DNA of 64,000 nucleotides, from positions 2,837,721 to 2,901,720 of the forward strand of contig NC_044923.1 in the NCBI RefSeq assembly GCF_003576645.1. Direction: 5' to 3'. Source of the stretch: Ipomoea triloba (Eukaryota; Streptophyta; Magnoliopsida; Solanales; Convolvulaceae). How positions within the stretch are numbered: the stretch's first letter is position 1; each line of letters starts with the position of its first letter. Below are positions 1-11,593 of the stretch, one piece after another. Both the position numbers and the translations under genes were made by a program. The notes under the pieces are model-generated. The model did no database searches. It had not been told where the DNA came from and worked only from the letters and a program-made list of their open reading frames with translations.

Positions 1-3000
1 GATATCCAACACCAACCTTATAACATGCATGCCTTCAAGGATTTCCACTTTTTTAGGAATTGCGGAAGACCTGCACGAGGTAGCATAGGAGCAAAATAAA
101 TAAACTCAAAGCCAAGAAGAAAAAAAAAACCCATAATATCCTAAAATATAATGTAAATTACTTTTGTGCATTCGGCCCATATCCCAACTCCCCGGATTGT
201 GCATGCCCCCAGCTTATACACGAAGAATCAGCACCGACAAAGTGATGCATATTGCCCGAATCCATGCAACGCAAGTGCCAGCCACTTCAAAGTACATAAC
301 GTAAAAATAAAAGTCAGACAGTTAGCCTCATAATTATTTATTTTTTATTTTTTTTAAAAAAGGAACCTTTTTGTATTGCTTGGCCAAAAAGAAAAATTAG
401 CAAATGCACAAGTGGGAAGGAACCTTAAATCCATTAGAGGTTTAGGATACATCGAATCATCCCCCGTGTTTTTTATTTTGCCCCACATGTATAGCTGTCC
501 TCCCCCTGTATAAAAGGCAAAACGTAAAAACACTAGATGAACACATTATTCAATTATTACCCGATGCCCAAATGCAGGATCAAACGGAACGCTCGACCAA
601 CCACTCCATTTTCAGTATATGCCGGAATTTAGGCATAAAATGCTCGATAGGCAAGCAAGAGATCAATGGAAAGGCGATAAAATTATTCACTCTGCTCCTA
701 AAAGGTTGAACGATGCATATCATACCTGCAGTGCACGACGAGTTTACTGAACCAGCTGATACTATAGCTTCCGGGGGCAGAAAATTTTGCCTCGTAAAGA
801 TATCAACACGTCGAGGAATCCACTCGTCCTTTTGCTCTCTATGTCCAAGCCTGAAATCAGTCAACGGGTAAGCACATAAGGTTCTGATTAAACAAAAATA
901 TTACGCAAAATGACACATTAACAATAGTATAGATCATAGAAAGAATACAAACCTTCCATAACCACCGAAGCCCCAGCTGAAAATTTAGTCAAAAGGCAGA
1001 AAAAGAGTTAATTGTTGTGTGTATTGTGTATCGAATATACGTGTCATATAAGTTTAAACCATACAAAGAGAACTTACGTATAAACAAATCCATTTTTATC
1101 AACCGCAACTGATCATAACACCAAATTAAAGGCAAAGGAAATTAGCAAAACCACAAAGAACAACATATATAATTCTTTTTTTTTTCTTTATTTATTTATA
1201 TGTATATAAAACGGTTATATTAAGAACCTGTGTGATTTGAACCACAAGCTACTTTAACTATGGTTTCTCCAGCAAGGGCAGCTATTGCTCGGGGTTTGGG
1301 TTGAGCTTCATACGCAAGTCTCACTGAACTATCTTTGGTATTGTGCTGTGACGAAAAAGTACATCATCGAGTTAACAAACAAGTGAAAGAAACTTATTTA
1401 TGGAAGGAAAGGAGAATCGGTTCAAATGAGAACTACTCCCCTTGTGAGAACGTGCGGACTAATCTCATTCGTTCATCTAAGATGATCAAGGCTGAAAATT
1501 AAAGAAAAAACATAGTGGCATTTCTGTAATTACAACCGTGCATTTGGGAATACTTGACAATGCATTTGGAGTAGAGATTCCTAATGCACAATCACGTGTT
1601 ACAAAATGCACAACCGTAATTACAGAAATGCCACCACATTTTTTCCTTAAATTTCAGCCCTTGATCATCTTAGAAGGTCGGATGAGATTTGTCCACCGAT
1701 CTCACAGGAAGAGTAGTTTTCAAGAGAGCAAGACCCTATATATATATACACACACACACACAATGAAAAAGACAAAATCTACATACCTCATTGTCGGTGC
1801 CATGACCAAGCTGACCATATTGTGGCAGACCGGCAGTTCTAAAAACCATGAAACAACACGCAGATCAAAGAATAAGCGATGTTGGAGCATCTTGAAAGAA
1901 AACATGAATTAAAATCAAATCCACAACCATACAATATAGAAGATCCTTCAATGGAGGTTAACCACACAGTAAAGTCAGCCCCGCAAGAAGTTGTTTTGAC
2001 TTCAGATACAAGGCAACGTACAGGAGATTCCTCAAATTCTGCAAAATAACCAAAGGAAAGGGCAAAGACGTTATCGAACTGTAATCCAATAAATGAAATG
2101 ACAGATTACTTCCTCAAAGAAGGCGAGAGATATCAATTTTCAAGCATAACACTCGTTTTCTTTTACTCTTTTCTTTGTGCAGTGGGGGGGGGGGGGTTGT
2201 TGACCAACCATTTTTAACAGATCCTGTCCCGAGTTGCCCATGTTTATTCCAACCGAAGGAGAAGGACTGCCCCTCGTTAGTTACAACTACAGTATGGCTC
2301 CTTCCAGATCCTGCTCTAATAATTTTATGCCTGAAAAAAAAAAAATTAAAGAAAAGTAAGGGATCAAAAAGGGGTCACAACTCACAAGAACATTCTTAAC
2401 AGAATGCCGGACCAACTAACTGAAAGTCTGAAAGAACATGACATTAAATATCCTACACACATCATGCAGAAGAAAAACTTAACAGCTTGAGCATACATAT
2501 AACATTCCGGGCCATACCATTCAGATCATCCTATTAGAATTAGTTGACAACATTGTCCAAACAAACGAGATAAACCTCAAAGTTATGAATAACGCAAATC
2601 AAGTCCAAAAGTCCAAAACAATTTTATATTACAGAATTCACCACGCATACGAGAAGTTACATTCAAATTAGAGCAAGCAATGAAAAAGATACAATCTTGT
2701 GACTTGTGAGCATACCTAGAGAGTTCTGAAACAACCGTTGGTCTATCACGAGTAATTTTATCTCCATGACCAAGCTGTCCCTTCTGCATACACAAAAGCC
2801 CCCATCTTTATACACATTACCAGAAATCTACAGCATTTAGCAAATAAGTAGGCATACAAGAAAATACATGCCTCGTTCCGACCCCATGTGTAGCAACGAC
2901 CTTCAGTATCCAGTGCAACACAATGACAAGATGCTACATTTATAAAAACCAAACAATTAAACCCACAGATACTTACAAATTTACTGCAAAACCAACATAG

Positions 3001-3402
3001 AAGCGAAGACCAAGAACAAAACATCATAAGTAGCCTCAAACAAGCAATTTAGTTCCACTGCAACACAATGACAAGATGCTACATTTATAAAAACCAAACA
3101 ATTAAACCCAAAGATACTGACAAATTTGCTGCAAAACCAACATAGAAGCAACCAAAAACAAAACATCATAAGCAGCCTCAAAAAAAAAATAAAAAAAAAT
3201 TATAAACTTTACCACAGCCGGCGGCGACAAAGCAAATATTGACGCCGACGAGAGGCCGGAGCCTCGTCGGCGAAATCAGGTTGAACTCCGGCGACACCTT
3301 GCGCCGGCCAATGCCGTCCCAGTTCGTGCACCCACAAAACAACAACTCGCCGCCCTTCACCGCCGCGCCCTCCTCCTGCTCCTCCACCTTCTTCTCCGCC
3401 AT
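1..3402 (-). CDS. RCC2-like RCC1-repeat protein, 3' end cut by window edge
   Basis: RCC1-family beta-propeller protein closest, as I recall the family, to plant homologues of human RCC2 (TD-60). Thirteen exons can be joined in one frame on the minus strand: 3402-3213, 2933-2872, 2783-2716, 2330-2209, 2038-1933, 1838-1787, 1345-1228, 1108-1078, 976-953, 850-726, 505-424, 284-162, 70-17, giving about 385 codons before the edge. RCC1 blade signatures are visible: CHCVALDTEGRCYTWGRNE, GQLGHGD, GWNKHGQLGTG, YGQLGHGTDNE, WGFGGYGRLGH, WGHAQSGELGYG. The start is the ATG at 3402 (MAEKKVEEQEEG), followed by an acidic N-terminus. The last visible exon ends at a GT donor at base 16, so at least one more exon lies to the left. 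The donor of exon 2 reads GC rather than GT (GAG|GCATGT). RCC1-fold proteins act as scaffolds or exchange factors for small GTPases; the partner here cannot be read from sequence. Confidence 0.88.
2914..3183. repeat. tandem duplication across exon 2 acceptor of the RCC2-like gene
   Basis: Two copies about 141-145 bp apart (2914-3040 and 3059-3183) differ by a few substitutions and small indels. Each carries the first 20 bases of exon 2 and its AG acceptor, so intron 1 contains a second, upstream-facing copy of the splice acceptor followed by an incomplete exon. Confidence 0.85.
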
Positions 3403-4176
3403 CTCCGGCCAACTCAACGGTCCGAAAATTCAAAAAAATCCAAAACCGAAAATAACAGATCCAAGGCGTATCAGCACACTACTCCCAAAGAACAGCCCGA
3501 AATCGACGGAAAAAACGGCGGCAAGTCAACCAGTCGAATCGGCGGCGACGGAGTTTAGGATATATCGAGTTAGCAGTATCAGAAAAAACTAAAAAAGAAA
3601 CATTCGAAACCCTACAACACCACCAAATCTTTTTTATAATTATTCTTATCTGCGAAGTGGGTTTTTAATAAATAGGAGAGAAAATTTAGAAAAAAGGATG
3701 TTTTGGGTTTTCCAAGAACGTGACTTTTATAAATACACTCCTCCTTGTACTCTACTATTACAAAGGTAAAGCTGAGGATAATACGAATGGTCCGAACGGA
3801 ATGGCGACAGATATTTTTTGATTTCTTGCCCACTCCTCTCCAAACAAACATTTCTATTTCTATTTCTACTTCTAGCAGAAATCCCCATTTTTTTTCTTTC
3901 AGATCCTATATATAATACACCACTGATCTCCTAAGTAGAAGAGATTTTTTATTTATCCAAACATAAAGATCCATTCTTGGGGTATAGCTTATCCTAATTC
4001 AACTTTAGATTACTTATCTTAAGATTATAATATAGAAAAACGATAAAGTTTATCCCTTTATTGCTGTTTCGGAAGTGTTTTTGTCTTTTAGTATATAGTG
4101 TACAATATATAACTTAGACAATGACCATTTTTATATTTTTTGGATGTGCAAGACGTGGCATTTTTATCGTTAAGCT
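3403..4176. other. 5' flank of RCC2-like gene
   Basis: AT-rich intergenic DNA between the RCC2-like start codon and the next transposon. It presumably holds the promoter and leader. I see no further gene or clear repeat in it. Confidence 0.5.
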
Positions 4177-4435
4177 AACTTGTATGAGTTAATTCCCAAA
4201 ATGGTCCTCCGACTATGGCCTTTTTCTTAATTTAGTGCCTTGACTTTTAATTGCACCCAAAGTGGTTCCCAAACTATTTAATTTTAAGCCAATTTAGTCT
4301 CCGTTAGCTTTGACGTGAACTTGGCGTTAAATAGAAGGGCAAAAAGGACAATTTATATTGTTTGCTGTGACCTTTGACCTTTGACGTGAACTTGGCGTTA
4401 AACAGAGACATGTGACCTTTGACCAGCGCGAAACC

Positions 4436-4723
4436 ATGGCCAGCATCGCCGCAAGGTACGTCTTTCGCTCCGCCACAGCCTCCGCCCGGACCGCCGCAAC
4501 CAGACTGGCAACTGGAGCGAAGCCTAAGACCTCCGGCTCTCCTTTTTGCATCCCCACTCAGAAGCCCCTCACTACTGCACGCATCTTCAGGTCTCCTTTG
4601 GAGTTGAGCTGTGTTAGAGTAGAGATTATGCTGCCGTATCACACGGTGACTGCCTGTGCTTTGCTCAATTCCATGCTCTCAGTCGCTCCCCGGAGCCATT
4701 GTTGGAGTCTTGAAGATGGATGA
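4436..4723 (+). pseudogene. captured NFD6-like mitochondrial protein fragment
   Basis: An open frame of 95 codons begins MASIAARYVF and contains RIFRSPLELSC and MLPYHTVTACALLNSMLSV. These match my recollection of NUCLEAR FUSION DEFECTIVE 6, a short plant mitochondrial protein of similar length. The frame is complete from ATG to stop, so translation is possible if it is transcribed. Because it lies inside a Pack-MULE and several conserved positions look altered (for example RSHCWSLEDG near the end), I treat it as a captured copy rather than the functional gene. The parent gene should be elsewhere in the genome. Confidence 0.75.
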
Positions 4724-5043
4724 TTGTTAGATGTGTTGGGAAAATCTGAAACCATTCACGTCTTCTTCGTAGTACCTACCATGGATGTCAATGGACAATG
4801 TATTACTACACAGCCTGTGACATTATAGTTTCTGTTTGGTTCCCATATCAAAGCTATAAGGTTTTTTGTTCTTTCATTTGAAAATGATGCACATATTTCT
4901 TTGACAAAAATAATATATACATCTGATCTGTAAGTTTAGTTTCACTGTGCATCTAGTCTAAGACTAGACAGACAGATAGCAACATTAGCCAAATTGGGTT
5001 AATCATGATTCCTAATATTTTATTGTTGTAAAGAGAGAGAGAG

Positions 5044-5352
5044 CAGCAGAGGCTGAAGGGCTGTGTGAAGTGGTTCAGTGACCAGAAGGGATTTGGGTTC
5101 ATAACCCCCGACGACGGCAGCGAGGATCAGATCTGAGGGGTTTCGCGGCCTCGCTGAAAGGGAGGCTGTGGAGTTTGAGGTGTCTCCGGTGATGACGGCA
5201 GAGGCGGAGGCGGCGGTGGCTGTAGCAGCGGTGGTGGCGGGTATGGCTTTAAAGCGGAAGCAGGAGCGGTGATGGCTGTTACGGCGGCGGAGGCGGAGGA
5301 GGTTGCTTCAGTTGTGGGGAGGATGGACCCTTTGCTCGTGATTGCCGGAAGA
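5044..5352 (+). pseudogene. captured cold-shock-domain / glycine-rich zinc-knuckle protein fragment
   Basis: The first part reads [20 protein letters not shown] in one frame, the start of a cold-shock domain including the RNP1-like KGFGFI, then hits a stop near 5138. After a frame change the sequence encodes a glycine-rich stretch and then CFSCGEDGPFARDC, a CCHC zinc knuckle in which the zinc-binding His has become Pro. This order (cold-shock domain, Gly-rich region, CCHC knuckles) is that of plant CSP/GRP2 RNA-binding proteins. With a premature stop, a frameshift and a lost ligand, it is a pseudogene fragment. Confidence 0.75.
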
Positions 5353-5822
5353 GTAATTGCTAAACTATTTACCCAACAACCCATCACATTTCATTCCTCT
5401 GTTCTATGCCTTTCATTTTGTTTTTGTGAACTGGGTGATGTTAAACACTTCTCCATGGAAAAAAAAAAAACTAGCTAGCCACCTATCTTCTTTTTAAGTC
5501 TTTTTTACTGCTTATGCTTAGTAGTAGAAGTAATGAAAATTAATGCGTTTTGGGATTTGGAGACCAATCTGTCGGCAAAACCAGTCCTTGAATGCATATG
5601 AGTCCTAGCCATTATTGATCTATCAGAGAAAGTGTTAAACGGGAGAACAAGACTTGAATTACCCATCTTACCCCTCATTTTAACACTCATTTGACGCCAT
5701 ATCTAACAGATGACCTTTTTGGCTAATTGAATAGTCTGGGGACCACATTGGGTGCAATTAAAAGTCAAAGCACTAAATTAAGAAAAGGTCATAGTCGGAG
5801 GACCATTTTGAGCATTTTCTCT

Positions 5823-6058
5823 GACTTGTATATTGGTTTGATTCTTTTAAAGATTGGTGATTTACTTTTGGAATGACAAATGCTTGAGACCCTCGAATGG
5901 AATAAGGTTATTCTTGGCAACGAATTGTGTGGGAGTGGCTTAGTAATGACTTTTGTAGTTAGTTGTTGGTGGTTATTTTTATTATGGAGTATTTTTTTAT
6001 TTTTTTTTTGTTGTATTTGAAAAGAAAAGAACAGATTATAAACTTAATAATAGTGAAT
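5823..6058. other. intergenic spacer with T-rich tract
   Basis: Short AT-rich spacer between the Pack-MULE and a SINE, with a T-rich tract near 5990-6010 and the SINE's left target duplication at its end. No gene seen. Confidence 0.5.
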
Positions 6059-6193
6059 CAAACCCTTCCCTTTATACGGGAGGTAGTGGGTTCGAGCCTC
6101 AGTGGAGGCAATACTGACTTTTGTGCTTCAATAGGTTGAGAAAGTAGTTATGAACAGATACTGCATTGTAATAGAGTTAGTAGTATTCAAAAA
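6059..6193 (+). mobile_element. tRNA-derived SINE, 5'-truncated, with perfect 13-bp target duplication
   Basis: The insert is bracketed by identical 13-mers aataatagtgaat at 6046-6058 and 6194-6206. It contains a Pol III B-box-like GGGTTCGAGCCTC (about 6088) and ends in an A-rich tail. The same family is seen at 40162-40250 and, inverted, at 47922-48087; the latter copy is longer and shows the missing 5' part. Confidence 0.85.
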
Positions 6194-6206
6194 AATAATA
6201 GTGAAT

Positions 6207-7035
6207 GACGAAAGTAATTTTTTCGTAGTTTGAAGAAAATAGAAAATAGAAAAATATTTTTTACATATTGTATTAACTTCAGGAGAATGTATGTTGCAGA
6301 GAAATTAGATTTGTTGTAGTCAATGTCAGAATGCTTTTGTTGGCCTTTTGTTTTATTTGTAGGGTTTAAGGGTTCCCTCAAGCTTTTGTCCCCCTGGGAA
6401 TTTTGGGGCAAATAAGGGAACCAATGCCTGAAATGACAAAAGTGCCACTCACTTGCTTTTTCTGCAAATTGGATATTATTGTACATTGGAGCCCAGCTTG
6501 ACTCAAGCAAACCCAATTGCTAGATTTTTGTTTGGGTTTTTTGTGGGTCAATAAAGAAAACAATTTAATTGCTCATCATGATGTATATTCAATATACAAA
6601 TAATGTATTTTTAATATATTAAAAATGTACATTATATTCAGAAAAAAACACATCATTTAAATACTAAAAATGCATAATTTTGTATAATATATATTCAATA
6701 GACAAATAATGTACTTTTTGCCCAGCCTTCACCCCTAGACTTGCATTATCTGGGTCTAATAGTAATCGAATTTTCCCGTAAATCAAAGTTATAATGAATT
6801 GGTCCAATTGACAAACAAACAATTCCTCATGAAATCAAATAGCAAACATGAAGAGTATATATAAGACACAAAACACGTACAAAAAAACCTCAGACAAAGA
6901 GTCAAAGACATGACAACCTGTGATATATTTTAAGTTCAAATCCCGTGTAGTCTAAGTATAGACAAGAAAGCCCTATGTGATATGATCAAATTTAGAGTTT
7001 AAATGAGAGCTCGCGCTGATGTAGGTAGGCGTCGC
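6207..7035. other. 3' flank of bZIP gene
   Basis: AT-rich intergenic DNA. A motif of the type attcaata.acaaataatgta occurs at about 6587 and 6693 and again near 25232, so it is a dispersed low-complexity repeat. No coding region seen. Confidence 0.5.
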
Positions 7036-9834
7036 TTAAGTTGATGCGGTCCTAGATGTTGCCATCGACAACTGTGGAACTTGACCGGGCTGCTGGCGCT
7101 GCATCTGGGACATGTGATGCTGAAGAATTTCCTGGGGCACACAACTCGATGATAGTCTACACTCGTCGCTGAGCTCGCCTGTTGCAACCTTTAGACGTTG
7201 CACTTCTGCAGTTAGTGCCTCGTGCAGAGCTGCCAAATAGAACCGCAAGTTAAGCATTTCTCAAGGGTATGATACAATTGTATGTATATTGTATACTACT
7301 CCGTGGTCAATATGATGGAAGATAACCACTAAATTGTTAAAATTACGGCTAGCATTTGAATGCAACTGCGCTATTCAAAGTAATGGTGCCGAAGGTAACG
7401 TGAAATGGTGCTTCAAATGAATATAGCACAGACAAGCAACTGTTAAAAACTATGTCCGAGAAATATAAGTGCCCACTTGGCAGTTGGTCGAGATGACATG
7501 ATTAGTTGAACTGTTAAAGTCTTGCATTAAGCATGAAATTAAGTGTCAACAACGGATGGAACAAAGTAACAACATTTTCTGAGCAGGATGGTTGGTGAGT
7601 GGGTAATCATCTAAAGTCTCAACAACCCCTCCTTTCCTCCCTCTACCCGGCACCTAAAAGAGGAAAAAACAAAATAAATATAGAACTTCCTTTTTCAGTT
7701 TTAAGGCCAATGGGAAAACAAGGTCATTTCATTCTAGATTCTCTCTCCAATAGTCAAAGTACTAATAGATTTGGTACACAACTACTTTACTAGCCCCCAA
7801 TGGAACAGTTGGGGGTGCACACGTGGCGAAGTTCTAAACTTCAACTTGACTAAACTATAAATATATAAATAAACTTAATGACTAATCAAAAGCACATCAC
7901 AGTGAATCATTTGAGTAGCTTTGGTCAAAGACTTTTTTTTCAATAGAAGCAAACTGGCAAATATAAAGAAAATGGGGGAACAATAGGAGTTCTCAATTGT
8001 TTTAATAGCAGTCATCAAATTTTCTTTAGTTATTTTGTGGTTACTTATAATGTGGTTAGGTCTTTGTACATGGGCCTTTAAATTAATCAAATAAGAGTAA
8101 GCACAATTTAGTAATTTAATTATTCGAAACATTTTCATGTAAAAGATGTAAAGCTCATCGGAGAATGGAAGAAAGTAGAGTAGTTATGCTCACATCAATG
8201 TTATTTTGGATGGTAACAAGCTTAAATCAAATGATTTTAAAAAAGGAAAGTTCTTACTTTTAACTTTTAAGAGCTTTATACTTTATCCAAACATGCACTA
8301 ATCAGAAGCATAGATGATAGATGTGCTACATATAGTTGCTTCACATTAGTCATTTGGGTTTCCGAAACACAGTAAACAGGATGCCAGTAATAACAGTGAA
8401 CTTTAAAGTAAATCTGTTGATGCAACACATGCAAAGATGCTTGTAAAGGAAGGATTGAAGGAAATACCATCTCTGAGTTGTGCTTGTTGCTCCATAGCTT
8501 GAAGACGGAATTTCAATTCATGATTATGACTTGAAAGGTCATCAAGATCTTTCTGTAAACAGAAGCACAACAATCAATTACATACTCATCAAGTTCAATC
8601 CTCAAAGGAAGTTTAGAGTAATTCCACAAGCTTCCAAATCACCTGCATAATATTAACTTGGGCTGACAAAGTGGTTGCCTCTGACTGCAGAGTTTGAACC
8701 TTAAGCTCCAACTCTGATATGTAGCGCAACTTTCTCTCCTTAGAGCGGGCAGCTGATTGGCGATTAGCCAAAATCCTGCAACAAAAATAAATAAACAAAT
8801 GACACAGATGTACTAAGTCAACAAATTCTTTACAGAATTATGGTTAAGGAAGAAAATGTATTTGCACTAGCACCACACCTTTTGACACGTTTAGGGTCAG
8901 ATGTTGCAATCTCAGCAAGTCTTTCATCAGCCATAATCTTTTTCATTTCAGCTTCATTAAATTCAGCATTTCCAAAGTCGAAATTCAACTTGCTAGAGCT
9001 TTCATATCCTGAATTGCTAGGAGAAAGCTGCCCAACCTGATTTCCTAGGGAAGCAGGTAACTTTGGTGATTCATCACCAAAATTCAAATTTTCAAGTGCG
9101 CTATCCATTGAAAGACTCCTGAAGTGTCTAGCAGTTGGAGCAATATCTCCAGCAGCGCATCTTTTGACTCCTTCTCTTGAACCTGTTATATGGATTTGGG
9201 TACCTTTTCCTTTAGAGACACTTTCTACTTCATTACCACTGTCACCGCCACTCATCTTGGTGCCACTGACCATGCTGTCCTTGTCTTTGTCATCAGTCCC
9301 AGAAGAGTTGAATGTTTCCATATTATCCAAATTCATGTATGAAGAGAATAACTCATCAATAACCTCTCCCTCCGATTTCCTATCACTACTCACATCAATT
9401 TCCCGTTTCTGCAGACAGATAGGCTTTTCCCTTCCCAAAAAATCTCCGCCATATTCTGATTTGCCAAACACCCCGTGACCGCTTATGGGCATTAATTGAG
9501 GAGAAGATTGAATCATAGCGGAGAATCCCATTGGAACATCACTGTTAGAGCGACGATGTCCTTTACGAGGTGGTAGACTGTCACTACCTCGGAAAACATT
9601 CTCTTTCACGACAGAAGCAATAGGTGCACCTCTCGAATTCACATCTACTTCATCCATTTGTACATCCTTCATGCCAGAGTTTGTCGGTGGCATTGATGAC
9701 TCACCATGAGGAAAAGGGCTTAGCGGCGGCAAGCAATTGTTTGCAAAAAAGTGCGGCTGAGATAATGACCTAGCATGAGAAGCTCCAAAACCAAAATTCT
9801 GCCCAATGGGCGGCTTAGAATTTGACTGAGCCAT
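7036..9834 (-). CDS. group I bZIP transcription factor (bZIP29/30, VIP1/RSG-like)
   Basis: Four exons, 9834-8879, 8775-8643, 8552-8468 and 7229-7036, join in frame to 455 aa. The bZIP domain starts at about residue 313: basic region [12 protein letters not shown], with Lys where most plant bZIPs have Arg (typical of groups I and E), followed by a leucine zipper [20 protein letters not shown]. The long N-terminus has acidic and Ser-rich segments and three HxRSxS motifs at about 20-25 (HARSLS), 93-98 (HRRSNS) and 237-242 (HFRSLS). In VIP1, RSG and AtbZIP29 such sites are phosphorylated and bind 14-3-3 proteins, controlling nuclear entry, so the same regulation is likely. FGDESPKLP and PKRVKR segments also match group I members. 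The ATG at 9834 (MAQSNSKPP) is preferred; an in-frame ATG 39 bases upstream is weaker. The C-terminus after the zipper is Gln-rich and short. Confidence 0.92.
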
Positions 9835-10922
9835 AACAATCAGCCTAGATGGTGATGAGTAATCACAAGTCACAAGTCACAACCAAACTAATCTTAATCT
9901 GGACTTCCAGTAATTCACACCTTAAATTCCCAAAAAAACACAATAAAGATTCCAACTTTCACCTTAACTGAACAAGAGAATCACAGGATTGAAACCAAAA
10001 CTAAATGAGCATGCCTCTTTAACAATGTTCTCAGCCAGACAAGCGAAGATTTTCAGCTCACAGAACCTCACCAGCTTCCATCAGACAAAATCATACGCCT
10101 CTACACCAGTCAGAACAGTCAAAACTTCCTGAAACACAAAAAACCCTAAGCAAAAAAGCAGCTCAAAACTCAATCAAGTCAAATCAATCTAGGTCTACAA
10201 TCCTAGATGACAACACACGAAGCAAACAAGACAAAGCAAAAGAACATACTAGAAGCAAAGAGAGACTTTCGAGAAGAAATGTACCAGTAAATTGCTGCCC
10301 CGAATCGCTTTAACTCACTCACAGGCAATGTCGACAACGTGCCGAGCTGTTCTGCGATTGCGCGAGAGCGAAATGAAGCTTAAAGCGGAGAGAATAAAAC
10401 AGGACAAATTTTTTTTCTCGATATTTTTCCCGCTTAATACGGCGGTGATTGCGGTTAAAAATACAAGTCGTAAGAGCAGAGATGAAGCATTGAAAAGAAG
10501 ACAAAAACTTTGTATTTTGCATAAAAAATGACGGTAAGGTTTCTCTCTCTCTCTTCTTTGAAAGTGTCGCTATCTATGGCAGAGGTGCCGGCACGAAGTA
10601 ACCGCGTTAGGACAAAATCCGAAATTCGGGTGAAGGCGATGGAGACCGGACCGATTGGGAAGTCCGAGTGAATTGAATTTCATTTCATTTGCATTTCGTC
10701 TGCATCTCAATCTCAATAATCGAATCGTGGCTGAATTCGGGTCAAGGGTTTCTTGCTAGGCCCATTAGGTTAGGTCCAATTCTTCGTCTTCTACCTTTAG
10801 TGCAGTTGGTAGAATATTGACTCTGCACTCTCATTCCCATTCAGCCATTTATATATTTTGTTTATGAATATTCAGTGATTGGAGGAGTGGAAAGAGTTGG
10901 ATTAAAGTCTTCATTCAAACTT
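9835..10922. other. bZIP 5' leader/promoter region
   Basis: Upstream of the bZIP start. A CT-repeat (ctctctctct) lies near 10543 and a GGCCCA site II-like word near 10758. The gene probably has a non-coding first exon here, but I cannot place it. No other gene seen. Confidence 0.4.
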
Positions 10923-11120
10923 GAAGCGTTCGGATCGTAGCGACGTGGGCGGTTCGTTACTCGCGAGAAGTCCACTGAACCTTATCAGTTAGAGGAAGGA
11001 GAAGTCGTAACAAAGAATATGCTTGTTATTCAATCTTCTCGTCGAGGTGTATCCCTCCTCCCCGGGAGAGGGATTGTCTCAGAGCGATTAACGAGCCCCC
11101 GGCATGAAACGCCCCAAGGA
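10923..11120 (+). pseudogene. degenerate 18S-ITS1 rDNA fragment
   Basis: Bases 10923-11013 match the 3' end of plant 18S rRNA (gttcggatcg, gacgtgggcggttcg, agtccactgaaccttatca, agaggaaggagaagtcgtaa) with substitutions and a small internal deletion. The final bases of 18S are missing. About 90 bases later comes ggcatgaaacgccccaagga, resembling the conserved angiosperm ITS1 motif (GGCRY...GYGYCAAGGAA). It is a decayed piece of 45S rDNA outside an rDNA array and cannot be functional. Confidence 0.85.
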
Positions 11121-11593
11121 ATATTGTCGCAATGTAGTAACTCATTGATTGCCTTAAATAGGAAACTTTGATAACCACATATTTCGATCTTCTGAATAGC
11201 TACTTTTTAATTGTTATTGCGTGCTAAGTTTCCACTTAACAAGCATATAAAGAATTCAACGATATTTAATTTTGAAAAATTGAATTAGTCATAACTTTTT
11301 TTGTAATTCGAATTAGTCAAAACTTATTTTAGAATAAAACAAACGAAATCATATACATTGAAAACTTATAACATTTGTGAAAAGTTGAATTTCATATTGC
11401 GAAGCCTTCAAAACTCGCAAACTAAGTGTTAAATTCTCCATTTTTATGCTATCTAGTTCACGGACATGTTTGTTTAAAATAAAAAAAAAAAGTTCACGAA
11501 CATGTTTGTGTATAGATGAAAATGCTTAATGATGCAAGCCCAATTGCAATGCAATAACTCCTTGATTGCCTCAAACATGTGGAAGTTGGCAAA
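11121..11593. other. AT-rich intergenic spacer
   Basis: AT-rich sequence after the rDNA fragment with no gene. A second phrase gcaatgcaataactccttgattgcctcaaa near 11546 resembles gcaatgtagtaactcattgattgcctta near 11129, a short local duplication (long words only partly identical). Confidence 0.4.

Larger units (their letters stand above)
4186..5822 (+). mobile_element. Pack-MULE-like Mutator element carrying two host gene fragments
   Basis: Non-autonomous element of 1,637 bp. The ends form an inverted repeat: the left 80 bases starting AAATGGTCCTCCGACTATGG match, with few changes, the reverse complement of the right end at about 5735-5810, and weaker similarity continues inward. It is flanked by aacttgtat (4177-4185) and gacttgtat (5823-5831), a 9-bp target duplication with one mismatch, as expected for Mutator-like transposons. 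No transposase is present. A 21-base subterminal segment (tgacgtgaacttggcgttaaa) occurs twice on the left side, at about 4311 and 4383. Inside lie fragments of two unrelated host genes, both in plus orientation, which is the definition of a Pack-MULE. Confidence 0.88.
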
